Positions 1-9,566 of a DNA stretch of 42,645 bases are shown here, in pieces. The notes under the pieces were generated by a model. That model did no database searches. It was not told the origin of the DNA and saw only the letters and a program-made list of their open reading frames with translations. The stretch spans positions 1 through 42,645 of the forward strand of contig JAAZOT010000022.1 in the NCBI GenBank assembly GCA_012797605.1. The letters run 5' to 3'. Position 1 is the stretch's first letter; each line of letters opens with the position of its first letter. The position numbers were made by a program, and so were the translations under genes. This stretch comes from Spirochaetales bacterium (GTDB taxonomy: Bacteria > Spirochaetota > JAAYUW01).

Positions 1-171
1 TAACACCTTTTTTATCTAATTTTTGATAACTAATTTCTAATAACCAATTTTTACTAAATAATTTATAATAATTATTCTATAATAACTAATTTATAATAAT
101 TAATTTTTAAAAATTTAATATTAATCCCAAGAGTTTTTATTAAAAACATAAATATTATAAACTTATCAATA
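1..171. other. AT-rich spacer without a visible gene
   Basis: Low-complexity sequence made of variants of ATAACTAATTT and AATAATTTATAAT, with stops in all frames. It lies downstream of the minus-strand epimerase gene. I see no convincing terminator; a short A/T-only inverted repeat near 131-147 lacks a following T run. Confidence 0.6.
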
Positions 172-186
172 TTATGAATTTATCAA
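153..186. repeat. 17-bp tandem repeat, two copies, at the epimerase stop codon
   Basis: Units at 153-169 and 170-186 differ at two positions. The second unit contains the TAA stop of the minus-strand epimerase gene (172-174), so the gene end itself is part of the repeat. Confidence 0.8.
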
Positions 187-1275
187 AGTGTTCAAAATTA
201 TTTTAGAAGTATTTCCTTCTCCATATAACTTTACATCTTTACCCAAAGTTGGCATCTTCTTAACTGCACCTAAAATCTTTTCTTCATCTGCACCGACAAG
301 GGTATTCCACCCACTTTCAACAAGCTCCGTCCATTCAGTTGAATCCCTAAGTGTAATACATGGTTTAGCAAAGAAATATGCTTCTTTTTGAACTCCGCCA
401 GAATCGGTCATGACAAACTGACATTTACTTTCAAGTAAAAGCATATCAAAATATCAAACTGGTTCAATACAATGAATATGTTTGTTAAAACTAATACCAT
501 TTTTTTCTATAATCTTTCTTGTCCTTGGATGAACAGGGAAAACTATTTCGAAATCATTTATTCTATTTAATGCAGAAAATATGGAAGAAAGCCTCGACAT
601 ATTATCCGTATTTTCTTGACGATGCATTGTAAGAAGAATGAATTTATCTGGAAGATTTTTTAGTACTTTGGATTCTTGATTTTCCGCTTTTTTTCTATAA
701 TAAAGTGAGGCTTCAAACATTATATCTCCACATAGGCTAACAGATTTTTCATCTGCAGATGGTTTAGGTGGCTTTTGAAAAGGAATACCTTCCTTTTCCA
801 AATTTCTTATGGCAACCTCAGTTGGACAGAATAAATATGTGGAAAGATGATCAGTTAGTCTTCTATTTTGCTCTTCTGGCATAATCATCATAAAGGAACG
901 AAGGCCTGCTTCAACATGTGCGACTGGCACTAGAAGTTTTGAGGCAGATAAAGCTCCTGCTAAAGTCGAATTTGTGTCTCCATAGACAAGTAAGATATCT
1001 GGTTTTTCTTTTAATATAAGTTTTTCAATCTTTTCGAGCATAGCAGCAGTCATTGCACCATGAGAGAGTGAACCTACACCAAGGTGATAGTCTGGTTTAG
1101 GTATCTCCATCTCTTTGAAAAAGATATCTGACATATTTTCATCGTAATGTTGACCAGTATGAACAATAATCTCTTCTATTTTAGAAGAATATTCCTCTTT
1201 TTTTATGAGCCGACTTAAAACAGCAGCTTTAATGAATTGAGGTCTTGCCCCTATTACAGTAAGAATTTTGATCAT
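172..1275 (-). pseudogene. wecB: UDP-N-acetylglucosamine 2-epimerase, interrupted by one in-frame TGA
   Basis: The non-hydrolysing UDP-GlcNAc 2-epimerase makes UDP-ManNAc for surface polysaccharides. The reading frame covers the whole family length (about 367 codons). Family motifs are present in order: the N-terminal GARPQFIKAA, HTGQHYD, YGDTNST, HVEAGLRS, PEEQNRR, TMHRQEN, HPRT and, after the break, TDSGGVQKEA. Codon 274 is TGA between IEPV and YFDM, where relatives usually have Ser or Gly, so a single base change explains it. The frame is intact on both sides. This may be a real nonsense mutation, a sequencing error or a readthrough site. TGA is a normal stop elsewhere in the window, so recoding is unlikely. 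Downstream restarts such as the ATG at 444 would not give a working enzyme. Confidence 0.85.
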
Positions 1276-1295
1276 TAAGTTTCCTTAATGTCAAA

Positions 1296-1323
1296 TTAAT
1301 AGCATAAAATTGATTAATTGCAA
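1296..1323 (-). promoter_or_regulatory. Probable promoter of the epimerase gene
   Basis: On the minus strand a -35-like TTGCAA (1323-1318) is followed after 16 bp by TATTAA (1301-1296). An AAGGAAAC ribosome-binding site precedes the ATG at 1275. In such AT-rich DNA chance matches are common, so this is moderate evidence. Confidence 0.4.
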
Positions 1324-1377
1324 CAAAGATAAAACAAGAAAAATTTTATGTAATTGTCATTGCTAGTTTAATTTTTG

Positions 1378-2319
1378 TTATTTTTTTTCTTTATTTAATT
1401 CTGGAAAAATTTTTACTAAATACTCTATTAAATATTTATTAAAAATATGTACACCATATTGATTTAAATGATGTCTATCATAAAAATGTAAATTGTCATT
1501 CAAAGGGATTGGTATTTCATTAAAATTTAAAAAAATTCCCTTTTGTCTTATATAATCATTTAATTCTTTCGTATTCGTATATGAAATGTATTCAATTTTT
1601 GTTATAGGTGAATGGATAAGGATATATTTAATATTCTTTTGTTTAATTAAATTAATCATATTTTCAAATGCTTTTTTCTGAGTTGGATTCATTTTTATTT
1701 TTCTCTTAACAAAAGTCTCATTCGAGACATAGAATTGGGGTTTCCTCTCAACAAATCCTCCAGAAATATATTTATCAAATTTATTTTGGTATTCTTTTAT
1801 TTTATAATTATTTCTATTGCTAAGATAATAATAGTTTGCATAAATTAAGGTATTAAGAACTATTGGATTTGGAGATAAAAAAAGCAACTTAAAGTTATAT
1901 ATAGAAAAATAATTTGAAATAATATCAATCGAAGATTCAATCCCATCACTCTCAAAAAGAGGAAAATATATATCGATAATAATATATTCAGGTTTTAAGA
2001 TATTTAAATACTTTTTTAATAAAAAGTAACTTTGTACTGGAGTTTGAGATGTTGTACCTAAATTAAAAGATTTACCAAATTTTTTAAATAATCTAATGTC
2101 AAACCCTCTATATGCATGTGAGGAACCTAAAAAAAGAATATTTACATCACCATAATTATCAGCTTCTTCTAATGTTTTTTTGGTCCAACTTCGATTTGGA
2201 ATAAATTTCAAATTTTTTTGGTTTGAACCAAATATTTTTGCTGATCCAATTATAAAAAATGGATAAATTAATGATACAATAAAAGAAAAAATTAATATTT
2301 TTTTTATAAATCTTTTCAT
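1378..2319 (-). CDS. Membrane-anchored SGNH-type acyltransferase partner
   Basis: A 313-aa protein with one N-terminal membrane segment (about residues 8-28) and an extracytoplasmic SGNH/GDSL-like domain. The nucleophile block is FLGSSHAYRGFD, with Ser67 and His68, and the C-terminal catalytic block is DRHHL with Asp281 and His284. The gene starts 3 bp after the stop of the MBOAT gene and has no clear ribosome-binding site of its own, which suggests translational coupling. Pairs of an MBOAT protein and an SGNH/AlgJ/DltD-like protein O-acylate exported polysaccharides or teichoic acids (established for alginate and D-alanylation systems). The substrate here is unknown; a surface glycan is likely. 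Confidence 0.75.
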   Translation of the reverse strand: MKRFIKKILIFSFIVSLIYPFFIIGSAKIFGSNQKNLKFIPNRSWTKKTLEEADNYGDVNILFLGSSHAYRGFDIRLFKKFGKSFNLGTTSQTPVQSYFLLKKYLNILKPEYIIIDIYFPLFESDGIESSIDIISNYFSIYNFKLLFLSPNPIVLNTLIYANYYYLSNRNNYKIKEYQNKFDKYISGGFVERKPQFYVSNETFVKRKIKMNPTQKKAFENMINLIKQKNIKYILIHSPITKIEYISYTNTKELNDYIRQKGIFLNFNEIPIPLNDNLHFYDRHHLNQYGVHIFNKYLIEYLVKIFPELNKEKK

Positions 2320-2322
2320 GTT

Positions 2323-3771
2323 TTAAAATTGAAAATATATAAATGCAGTCTTGCTCGCTTGCATCAATAATCCTATACATATAATTAAAAAAACATAAAA
2401 ACAATATTGAATTATTGGTGAAAATTTATTTATAAAAGCTAATCCATATTTTTCTTTTCTTGAAAAATATTCAAATAAGATCATTATAACAATTCCAAAA
2501 CTTGTTAATCTCACATCTTGTAATAACAAAATTTTAGGGAAATCAAAAAAAGATTTGGAAAAAATATTTCTAATACAAATTAATAAATTACTAGTTGTAT
2601 TAGCTCTAAAAAATATCCATGCAAAACATACTAAAATAAAAGTAAACAAAATATTAATTATCTCTTTTAATGATGGGAATTTTTTGTTATATGCTACTAT
2701 TTCTATATTTTTCCTATTTTTTTTTAATAAAAGTAAAGGTAAAAAATATAAAGAATTTAATAAACCCCATAATACAAAATTCCAACTGGCACCATGCCAA
2801 AAACCACTGATAATAAAGACTATAAATGTGTTTATGATATTTCTTGATAAAGATTTTTTACTTCCTCCCAAAGGAATATAAACATAATCTCTAAACCATG
2901 TAGAAAGAGAAATATGCCATCTTCTCCAGAATTCTGCAATATCTCTAGAAAAATATGGGTATAAGAAATTTGTCATAAGGTCAAATCCAAAAAGTTTAGC
3001 AGTTCCAATTGCAATATCCGAATAACCAGAAAAATCACCATATATTTGAAAGGCAAAAAAAATGCTTGCAATAAAAATAGAACTTCCCGAATATATTGAA
3101 AGATTTGAAAATACTTGATCTACAATTTTGGCGCAATTATCTGCAATTACTAACTTTTTAAAAAAGCCCCAAAGTATCTGTTTTAATCCATCTACAGCTT
3201 TAGAATAATCGAAAACTCTTTTTTTATAAAACTGAGGAAGCAAATTACTTGCTCTTTCAATGGGGCCAGCAACCAATTGAGGAAAAAAACTTACAAAAGC
3301 TAAAAATGAAAATATATCTTTGGTAGGTTCTAATTTTTTGTTAAAGACATCAATAGTATAACTCAATGTTTGAAAAGTATAGAAACTAATACCTACAGGA
3401 AGAATAATATTTAAATGTCTTATATTTGGATGAAATCCAAAGAAAGTAAAACATTTGATAAAATTATCTAAAAAAAAGTTGAAGTATTTAAAAAAACCTA
3501 GTAAACCTAAATTAGTAATTAAACTAATAGATAAATAGATTTTACGTATTTTATTATTTGTTTCTTTTTGAAGTAACAAACTTATTGAATAATCAACTAA
3601 ACTAGAAAAAAACAATAGCGATAAAAAACGAAAATCCCACCAGCCATAAAATATATAGCTTACTATTACAAGAAAAATATTTTGATACTTAAGATCAAAT
3701 TTTTGAATTAACCAATATATAATAAATACAATTGGTAAAAATATTGCAAAATCAATAGAGTTAAAAAGCAT
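2323..3771 (-). CDS. MBOAT family O-acyltransferase (AlgI/DltB-like)
   Basis: A 482-aa polytopic membrane protein of normal AlgI-like length. Visible family blocks are YGDFSGYSD (244-252), the FWRRWHISLS block (281-290), the YVYIPLGG block (297-303) and WHGASW (325-330), where His326 is the invariant MBOAT histidine. AlgI-type proteins pass acyl groups across the membrane to an SGNH partner, and the gene 3 bp downstream encodes one. The first two genes after it in the transcription direction (SGNH, epimerase) fit a cell-surface polysaccharide locus. A TTGACA lies upstream near 3815, but no matching -10 at proper spacing was found. Confidence 0.9.
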   Translation of the reverse strand: MLFNSIDFAIFLPIVFIIYWLIQKFDLKYQNIFLVIVSYIFYGWWDFRFLSLLFFSSLVDYSISLLLQKETNNKIRKIYLSISLITNLGLLGFFKYFNFFLDNFIKCFTFFGFHPNIRHLNIILPVGISFYTFQTLSYTIDVFNKKLEPTKDIFSFLAFVSFFPQLVAGPIERASNLLPQFYKKRVFDYSKAVDGLKQILWGFFKKLVIADNCAKIVDQVFSNLSIYSGSSIFIASIFFAFQIYGDFSGYSDIAIGTAKLFGFDLMTNFLYPYFSRDIAEFWRRWHISLSTWFRDYVYIPLGGSKKSLSRNIINTFIVFIISGFWHGASWNFVLWGLLNSLYFLPLLLLKKNRKNIEIVAYNKKFPSLKEIINILFTFILVCFAWIFFRANTTSNLLICIRNIFSKSFFDFPKILLLQDVRLTSFGIVIMILFEYFSRKEKYGLAFINKFSPIIQYCFYVFLIICIGLLMQASKTAFIYFQF

Positions 3772-3867
3772 ATTTTTTAAAGACTATCAAATTAAAATTT
3801 TTGTCAATTTTTTTAGATTTAAGTGCTATTTATTATTTTTTTCTTAATCTTTCCAAAAAATAATTTT

Positions 3868-5055
3868 TTATTTAAACACGGTATAAGATAAAGGATTTAA
3901 GCATTTATTAAATTTTCGTATTTCAAAATGAAGGTGACTTCCAGTTGAACGACCCGAACTTCCCATAAGTGCGATCTTACTTCCCTTTGAGACATTTTGG
4001 CCAACTTTTACAAGTGTTTTGGATAGATGGCCATATAAAGTCGAATAACCAAGAGGATGAGAAATAATTATGCAAAGTCCGTAACCCCCTTTTTCACCAA
4101 CAAAAACAACCACTCCATCGTAGGCAGCAAAAATTGGAGAGCCCCAGACATTTGAAATATCAACCCCACTATGAAATCTTCTAAGACCAGTAAACGGATC
4201 CCTTCGATATCCAAATCTTGAAGATATATAACCATAGGTTGGAAATTTAAAAGCTATACCATAAGCTTGAAGTTTTTCGGATTGAGGAAGTTCAACATTA
4301 GGCAAAAATATTTCTTTTTTACCAACAAGTTCTTCCTTTGTAGATACACCATTAGATATAAAAAGTGAAAGTTCGTCTATATCGAATTGATTAAGAAGTT
4401 TATCAACATCATCTATAGATTTTACTTCTTTTACAATCCCCATATTTGTAGGAATTCTTAAAATCATACCAGCAGTAAGTATGTGTGGATTTTTCATTTT
4501 ACTGATATTCGCAGAATAAATTGCATCTACAGAGATTTGAAATTTTTTAGCTATTGTCCAAAGGCTATCTCCTGAAGAAACTTGATAATCAAAATATTTT
4601 ACTGGAGTTAGAACAACATCTTCACCTCCAGCTGAAAGATAGATATTTTTGATCTCTGAGGTTGAAATATTTTGCTTAAATTCACTAAAATATGTTCTTG
4701 AATAAGGAAGTTTTAGTACTTTTTCACTTGTATTTATCTTAAAATAATCAGAAACTGAAAAAGCTACAAAAATCAGCGAACCTGAAACAAAAAATATTAT
4801 AAAAATCGTTAAAATTGTTTGAAGACTGAAACTGAAAGGCAAAATAATTTTTTGTTTCCTAAAAATTCTAAGGATACCTCTTAAAAAGAAGTAAAAATCG
4901 GAATAATAAAAAGACTTTTGCTTTTGATAGAATATTTTTGAAGAATCAGACTTTGATTTAGTATTATTTTTTTTTCTATGATATTTAATTAGGTTTTTTG
5001 AATTGGAATTTTTTTTATCTAATAATATATCATCGGAACCGTAATAATATGGCAT
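3868..5055 (-). CDS. LysM and M23 (LytM) peptidoglycan peptidase, membrane-anchored
   Basis: A 395-aa protein: basic cytoplasmic N-terminus (1-70), one membrane helix (about 71-103), a LysM domain (about 156-202, beginning YQVSSGDSLWTIAKKF) and a C-terminal M23 zinc peptidase domain (about 270-395). Zinc and catalytic residues are visible: His295 and Asp299 in FHSGVDIS, His343 in YGHL, and the HLH pair His374/His376. M23 enzymes cut peptide cross-links in peptidoglycan. All ligands are present, so it should be active rather than an EnvC-like activator. The arrangement resembles spirochaetal M23 proteins. It lies downstream of mutS on the same strand with a 55-bp gap and its own likely promoter. 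Confidence 0.9.
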   Translation of the reverse strand: MPYYYGSDDILLDKKNSNSKNLIKYHRKKNNTKSKSDSSKIFYQKQKSFYYSDFYFFLRGILRIFRKQKIILPFSFSLQTILTIFIIFFVSGSLIFVAFSVSDYFKINTSEKVLKLPYSRTYFSEFKQNISTSEIKNIYLSAGGEDVVLTPVKYFDYQVSSGDSLWTIAKKFQISVDAIYSANISKMKNPHILTAGMILRIPTNMGIVKEVKSIDDVDKLLNQFDIDELSLFISNGVSTKEELVGKKEIFLPNVELPQSEKLQAYGIAFKFPTYGYISSRFGYRRDPFTGLRRFHSGVDISNVWGSPIFAAYDGVVVFVGEKGGYGLCIIISHPLGYSTLYGHLSKTLVKVGQNVSKGSKIALMGSSGRSTGSHLHFEIRKFNKCLNPLSYTVFK

Positions 5056-5072
5056 CTTTCCACCAAAAAATT

Positions 5073-5081
5073 ATTATAACA
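5073..5081 (-). promoter_or_regulatory. Extended -10 element before the M23 peptidase gene
   Basis: The minus strand reads TGTTATAAT (5081-5073), a TGn-TATAAT extended -10 motif, 18 bp before the ATG. GGTGG acts as ribosome-binding site 4 nt before the ATG. No good -35 was seen. Confidence 0.4.
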
Positions 5082-5110
5082 TTAATATATCGGCAATTTT
5101 ATCTTTGAAG

Positions 5111-7705
5111 CTAAAATTCTTTTTCAAGATTTTTTTTTAACTCCTCCAAGAAGTTTAAAGCCTCAATGGGAGTTAACTCATTTATATTAATTCCTTTTAA
5201 TTTTTCAATAACAATTTTTTCGGAATTTAACATTATTGGTTCAATTTCATCTTCAAATAAGAAATTTTTATCTTTAGTTTTTTTATTCTTACTTTTAACA
5301 TTTGTTCTCTTTTCAAAAACAATCTCATTTTCGGAAAGAATTTCTAAGATTGATTTAGCTCTTTCTATAACTTTATGAGGCACAGCTGCTAAAGATGCGA
5401 CATATATTCCATAACTTTTATCTGAAAATCCTTTGATGCATTTTTTTAAAAAAATTACCTTATCTTCCCACTCACTAACCTGCATATGATAGTTTGAAAC
5501 TTCTGGATATTCATCCTCTAAAAGAGTCAATTCATGATAGTGAGTCGCAAAAAGGGTAAAACATTTAATTTTAGTTACAAGATATTCGCAAATTGCATAG
5601 GCAAGGCTCATGCCATCAAATGTTGCAGTTCCTCTACCAACCTCATCTAAAATGACAAAAGATCTTTGTGTTGCAAAGTTAAGGATTTTAGCAGTCTCGT
5701 TCATTTCAACAAAGAATGTAGATTGACCAGAGGCTATATTGTCTGAAGCTCCTATTCTCGAAAAGATTGCGTCTAAAATGAAAAACTTACAACTTTTTGC
5801 TGGAACAAAACTTCCAATATGGGCAAGATACAGTATCAGTGCTGATTGCCTTAAATATGTCGATTTTCCAGACATATTAGGACCAGTAATAATATTAAAA
5901 AATTTATCTGAAGACATAAAAAGGTCATTCGCAATGCACTCTTTGCCAAGGATAATATCTAATACAGGATGCCTTCCTTCTTCTATCTCGATTATTGACT
6001 CTTTATAAATCTGAGGTTTAACCCAATGGTATTTCATGGCTATAATACTTAAATTGTTTATAACATCAATATAGGCAATGGACTGAGCAAGTTTTAAACC
6101 TTCATCGTAATATTGTATGATTCTTTCGATAATATCATCAAAAACCTTTTTCTGCATCTCACTAAATTGTTCGTTTGCTGATAGGATCTTGGTTTCAAGT
6201 TCTAAAAGATAATTTGTCGTAAATCTCTCATTGTTAACAAGGGTTTGCTTTCTTATAAAATTTTTTGGTACTTTGTCTAGATTTGGTTTTGAGACCTCAA
6301 TAAAATAACCGAAGACTTTATTGTACTTTATTTTTAAGCTTTGTATTCCACTTTCTTTTTTTAATTCTTCTTGATATTTTGTTAATAAATCATTTGCATT
6401 ATTCACTATATAGTAAAGCTGATCTAAGTCTTCATTATAACCATTTTTTATAATCTGTTGTTCAAAATCTGAAGATGCAGGTTCCAGTAATGATTTTTCT
6501 ATTAAATCGACAACAGCTAATAAATTTGAGCCAACCTTAAATAGTTCAATTCCGCAATCTTCAAGTATTAAATTTATTGAATTTGCATATAAAATTGAAT
6601 ATTTTAAGTTTATTAAATCTGATGGGTTAGCTTTTTTCAAATAGATCTTTGTAAAAAGCCTTTCCAAATCAAATATCTTTTCAAGTTGCTGTGAGATATT
6701 TGAAGTTATATTTAAATCTATAAACTTTTCGATTAATGAATATCTGTTTTCTATCTCCGTTTTATCTTTTAAAGGGAAATTTAACCATCTTTTTAATAAT
6801 CTTCTTCCCATTGAAGTTTTTGTTAAGTTTATGCTGGAAAACAATGTGTAAGTTTTATCTATTGGTAAAAAAGGTTCGAAGATTTCAAGATTATGAATAG
6901 TTCTCGAATCAAGACTTAAATGATCACTTTCTTCTATAAGATTGACTTTTGAAAGTATAGGTTTGATATTTATTTCATTTTCTTTTAGGTATAATACTAA
7001 GGCATTTATACATTTTTTAATAAGTAAACTTTTGACACCAAGATCTTCAATCGAATGAACAGAAAAAAAGGAGTTTAGTAAACCATCTATTTGATCTCCA
7101 TCAAAATAAGACTCTGATAAAGTCGTTGTAAAAAATCTCTTCGATAAATTTTTTAATATTCTATCATCATTAGATATAACTATTTCTGAAGGTTTTATCT
7201 TCTCTAAAAATGTATATATCTGTTCAAAAATTTCCTTCTCTTCTTTATTTAATGCTAACTCAGAGGCGAAGAATTCACCAGAAGAAACATCACACCAGCA
7301 GATCCCTGCACGAATTTTATCTGCTTCTATATAAATGGAAGAAATAAAGTTATTATCTGTAGCTAAAAGATCCGACTCGATAACTGTCCCAGGAGTTATA
7401 ACTTCTGTAACCCCTCTTTTGACCATCCCTTTTGCTTTTGCGGGATCTTCCAATTGTTCACATATTACGACTTTATAACCATTAGAGATCAATTTTTTAA
7501 TATAAATCTTATAGGCATGATAAGGTACACCGCACATTGGATGTCCACTTCTTGAAGTTAAAGTAAGATTTAGTACCCTTGAACCTATATGGGCATCTTC
7601 CTCAAACATTTCATAAAAATCACCAAGCCTATAGAAAACTATAAAATCTTTATATTTTGACTTAATCTTAGCCCAATGTTGCATCATTGGAGTGGTGATT
7701 TCCAT
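5111..7705 (-). CDS. mutS: DNA mismatch repair protein MutS
   Basis: MutS recognises mismatches and small loops and starts mismatch repair. The 864-aa product has normal MutS length. The mismatch-reading motif GDFYE (Phe30, Glu32) is in domain I. The ATPase has Walker A GPNMSGKST at 608-616, Walker B VILDE near 684-688 and the THYHE block. The C-terminal region after about residue 797 is a Lys-rich linker followed by a short helical tail. The start at 7705 is supported by GGGAG six bases upstream. No mutL lies nearby. This is a housekeeping gene with no sign of damage. Confidence 0.97.
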   Translation of the reverse strand: MEITTPMMQHWAKIKSKYKDFIVFYRLGDFYEMFEEDAHIGSRVLNLTLTSRSGHPMCGVPYHAYKIYIKKLISNGYKVVICEQLEDPAKAKGMVKRGVTEVITPGTVIESDLLATDNNFISSIYIEADKIRAGICWCDVSSGEFFASELALNKEEKEIFEQIYTFLEKIKPSEIVISNDDRILKNLSKRFFTTTLSESYFDGDQIDGLLNSFFSVHSIEDLGVKSLLIKKCINALVLYLKENEINIKPILSKVNLIEESDHLSLDSRTIHNLEIFEPFLPIDKTYTLFSSINLTKTSMGRRLLKRWLNFPLKDKTEIENRYSLIEKFIDLNITSNISQQLEKIFDLERLFTKIYLKKANPSDLINLKYSILYANSINLILEDCGIELFKVGSNLLAVVDLIEKSLLEPASSDFEQQIIKNGYNEDLDQLYYIVNNANDLLTKYQEELKKESGIQSLKIKYNKVFGYFIEVSKPNLDKVPKNFIRKQTLVNNERFTTNYLLELETKILSANEQFSEMQKKVFDDIIERIIQYYDEGLKLAQSIAYIDVINNLSIIAMKYHWVKPQIYKESIIEIEEGRHPVLDIILGKECIANDLFMSSDKFFNIITGPNMSGKSTYLRQSALILYLAHIGSFVPAKSCKFFILDAIFSRIGASDNIASGQSTFFVEMNETAKILNFATQRSFVILDEVGRGTATFDGMSLAYAICEYLVTKIKCFTLFATHYHELTLLEDEYPEVSNYHMQVSEWEDKVIFLKKCIKGFSDKSYGIYVASLAAVPHKVIERAKSILEILSENEIVFEKRTNVKSKNKKTKDKNFLFEDEIEPIMLNSEKIVIEKLKGININELTPIEALNFLEELKKNLEKEF

Positions 7706-7825
7706 TTAATCTCCCATAATTCTCTTGCTTTTATTTTAATAGGATTTTTTAAAAATAATTTTTTTATTTCATCCTTTTCACTATTATGATTTATTTCACT
7801 ATCAATATTTAATTATTATTTTTCA

Positions 7826-7864
7826 ATTATTATTCTTTATTATTATTCTTTATTATCATTCTTT
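7826..7864. repeat. 13-bp tandem repeat, three copies, at a methyltransferase stop codon
   Basis: Units at 7826-7838, 7839-7851 and 7852-7864 (ATTATTATTCTTT and one variant). The third unit contains the TGA stop of the minus-strand methyltransferase gene (7856-7858), and the other units extend outward from it. Confidence 0.8.
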
Positions 7865-8701
7865 TTTTGCAAGAATGAACTGAACATCACCCTTATCAAA
7901 CTTTTTCGCGAATCTATCTGAAATTGGTTTTAAAAATTTAAGTTTAGAATCTATAGGAATAGATCCCCAAGATTCAACAAAGATAGGATTAAATCCAGCC
8001 ATTTTTAATAGTGAAATAAGATGAGATCGTCCAAAAAGTGTCAAATGGTCTGGGATTAATGATCTCCATTTTACATTAAATATTTTAGCCCAGATTGAAT
8101 CTTCTCTCGGTGTCGTAACAAGGATATAACCTTTTGGCTTAGTAATTCTATAAATTTCATTCATAAAATTAATAGGATTTTCAAGATGCTCTATCAAATG
8201 AGAAAAATGAATCATATCAAAGAAATTATCCTCATATCTTGCATTTTCAAGAGTTCCATTGTAAATGGTCAGTCCAAAATTTTCATAAGCATATCTACAA
8301 GACTGAGTACAGATTTCAACCCCATAAGCATTAGCACCTTTATTTTTTAAGTGATTTAATAACATACCTGTCGCACAACCAACATCTAAGACTCTTTTAC
8401 CCTTAAATCCTCCAATTAACTTTTCGATTTTACAATCTTCAAACGTCTTTAATTGCAATTGAAAAAAATTTTTATGATTTTCTACCTCATATTGAAAATA
8501 TTTATCGTCATATCTGTTTTGAATAAAATCATTCTTAGGCCTTGGATTTTGATAAAGAACTCCACATTCACTACATCTTACAAATCTGAAATTCTTTCCT
8601 TTATATGCCACTGTATAATCTTTTGATCCACACAAAGGACAATCAACTTCAAGAAAAACTTCACCTTCTCTCGCATTATTTCTCATGTAGAGATCTTTCA
8701 T
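7856..8701 (-). CDS. Class I SAM methyltransferase with N-terminal zinc ribbon
   Basis: A 281-aa protein. Residues 20-47 form a zinc-ribbon-like element with two CxxC pairs (Cys21/Cys24 and Cys43/Cys46). Next comes a Methyltransferase-11-type domain with motif I VLDVGCATG (104-112) and the later IHFSHLIEHLENP block. Proteins of this build are common in surface-polysaccharide and natural-product clusters, but the substrate cannot be told from sequence. The ATG at 8701 has CGGAG six bases upstream. A second in-frame ATG at residue 6 is less likely. The gene stands alone between mutS and a group of envelope proteins. Confidence 0.75.
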   Translation of the reverse strand: MKDLYMRNNAREGEVFLEVDCPLCGSKDYTVAYKGKNFRFVRCSECGVLYQNPRPKNDFIQNRYDDKYFQYEVENHKNFFQLQLKTFEDCKIEKLIGGFKGKRVLDVGCATGMLLNHLKNKGANAYGVEICTQSCRYAYENFGLTIYNGTLENARYEDNFFDMIHFSHLIEHLENPINFMNEIYRITKPKGYILVTTPREDSIWAKIFNVKWRSLIPDHLTLFGRSHLISLLKMAGFNPIFVESWGSIPIDSKLKFLKPISDRFAKKFDKGDVQFILAKKE

Positions 8702-8766
8702 TTTATACTCCGATCAAAGACTTTAAAATGTTTTTGACAATAAAAATTTTAATAGTATTTACAAAA

Positions 8767-9564
8767 TCAATAGCTCTTTACAGTGAATTTTTTTTGTATT
8801 TCTTTAAAATTATTATTAAAGTCATATACTCTTACCCTTAATATATGCTCTCCATCTGCGACATTTGATATTATATATTTTATAAATTGAGGCCTACTTG
8901 ATGTTAGTAAAAGTTCAACAATTTTCTTTTTTGAAACTATATCCAGTTTTCTTTCATATATGATTTCATCATCTAGAAAAATCTCTATTTTATATACATT
9001 AGAGGTAAAAGCAAATCTTCCAGATAGATAGGTCGAATAAGCATAAATCAAAATAGGTATTATATTGTTCTTATAGTTGGCTCTAAAAGCCACAGCAACA
9101 TCTTCTTCATTTAAGTAGTAAACATTTACAATAGATACAGAAGTCGAAATAACTGGTTTCAAAAATTCAATAGGATTTATAAAGATACCATTTTCTATTA
9201 AAAAACAGTATATGGTGTTTTTAGTAAATTCTATTTCATCCTTAGGTCCTATTTTAAGTGGTGGATATGAAAGATCAGTTAATCCAATGAATTTATTACC
9301 ACTTTTATATATTGCCAAATCCTTAAAAATACTATCTTGTTGGTATGGAGAGATGGTGTTTTTATTGTAAATCAACTCTGCTGAAAAATTCGAATTTAAT
9401 TTATAATCAGAAGTATAAAATTGCACAGCTGGTAAAAAAGAATTTGACCAATTACAAAAATCTTTCACTAGAAATATATTTTGTGCTGCTTTGTTAGAGA
9501 AAGGTAAAATCATAATAAGTAAGAGAAAAAAAAGACAAATTAAGATTAGTTTTGATTTATTCAT
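8767..9564 (-). CDS. Secreted or membrane-anchored protein of unknown function
   Basis: I do not recognise this 265-aa protein. Residues 6-22 are strongly hydrophobic and look like a signal peptide or anchor. The rest is rich in beta-prone segments, and the last 35 or so residues (around VADGEHILRVRVYDF) look like an Ig-like or beta-sandwich edge typical of extracytoplasmic proteins. The ATG at 9564 is preferred over the in-frame ATG at 9597, because AGGAG lies at good spacing before it and 9597 falls inside the upstream gene. The stop of the upstream gene is at 9567, so the two genes are nearly fused and probably translated together. Confidence 0.6.
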   Translation of the reverse strand: MNKSKLILICLFFLLLIMILPFSNKAAQNIFLVKDFCNWSNSFLPAVQFYTSDYKLNSNFSAELIYNKNTISPYQQDSIFKDLAIYKSGNKFIGLTDLSYPPLKIGPKDEIEFTKNTIYCFLIENGIFINPIEFLKPVISTSVSIVNVYYLNEEDVAVAFRANYKNNIIPILIYAYSTYLSGRFAFTSNVYKIEIFLDDEIIYERKLDIVSKKKIVELLLTSSRPQFIKYIISNVADGEHILRVRVYDFNNNFKEIQKKFTVKSY

Positions 9565-9566
9565 TA

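Noticed and set aside
459-461. TGA as a sense codon (Gly, Trp or selenocysteine) in the epimerase gene
   Set aside because: Other long genes have no internal TGA, and TGA acts as stop at ATGA overlaps (23419-23422, 35594-35597) and in tandem with TAG or TAA elsewhere. The position is not Cys in relatives, so selenocysteine makes no sense.
3815-3820. TTGACA before the MBOAT gene as a promoter
   Set aside because: No acceptable -10 box lies 15-19 bp downstream, so the hexamer alone was not called.
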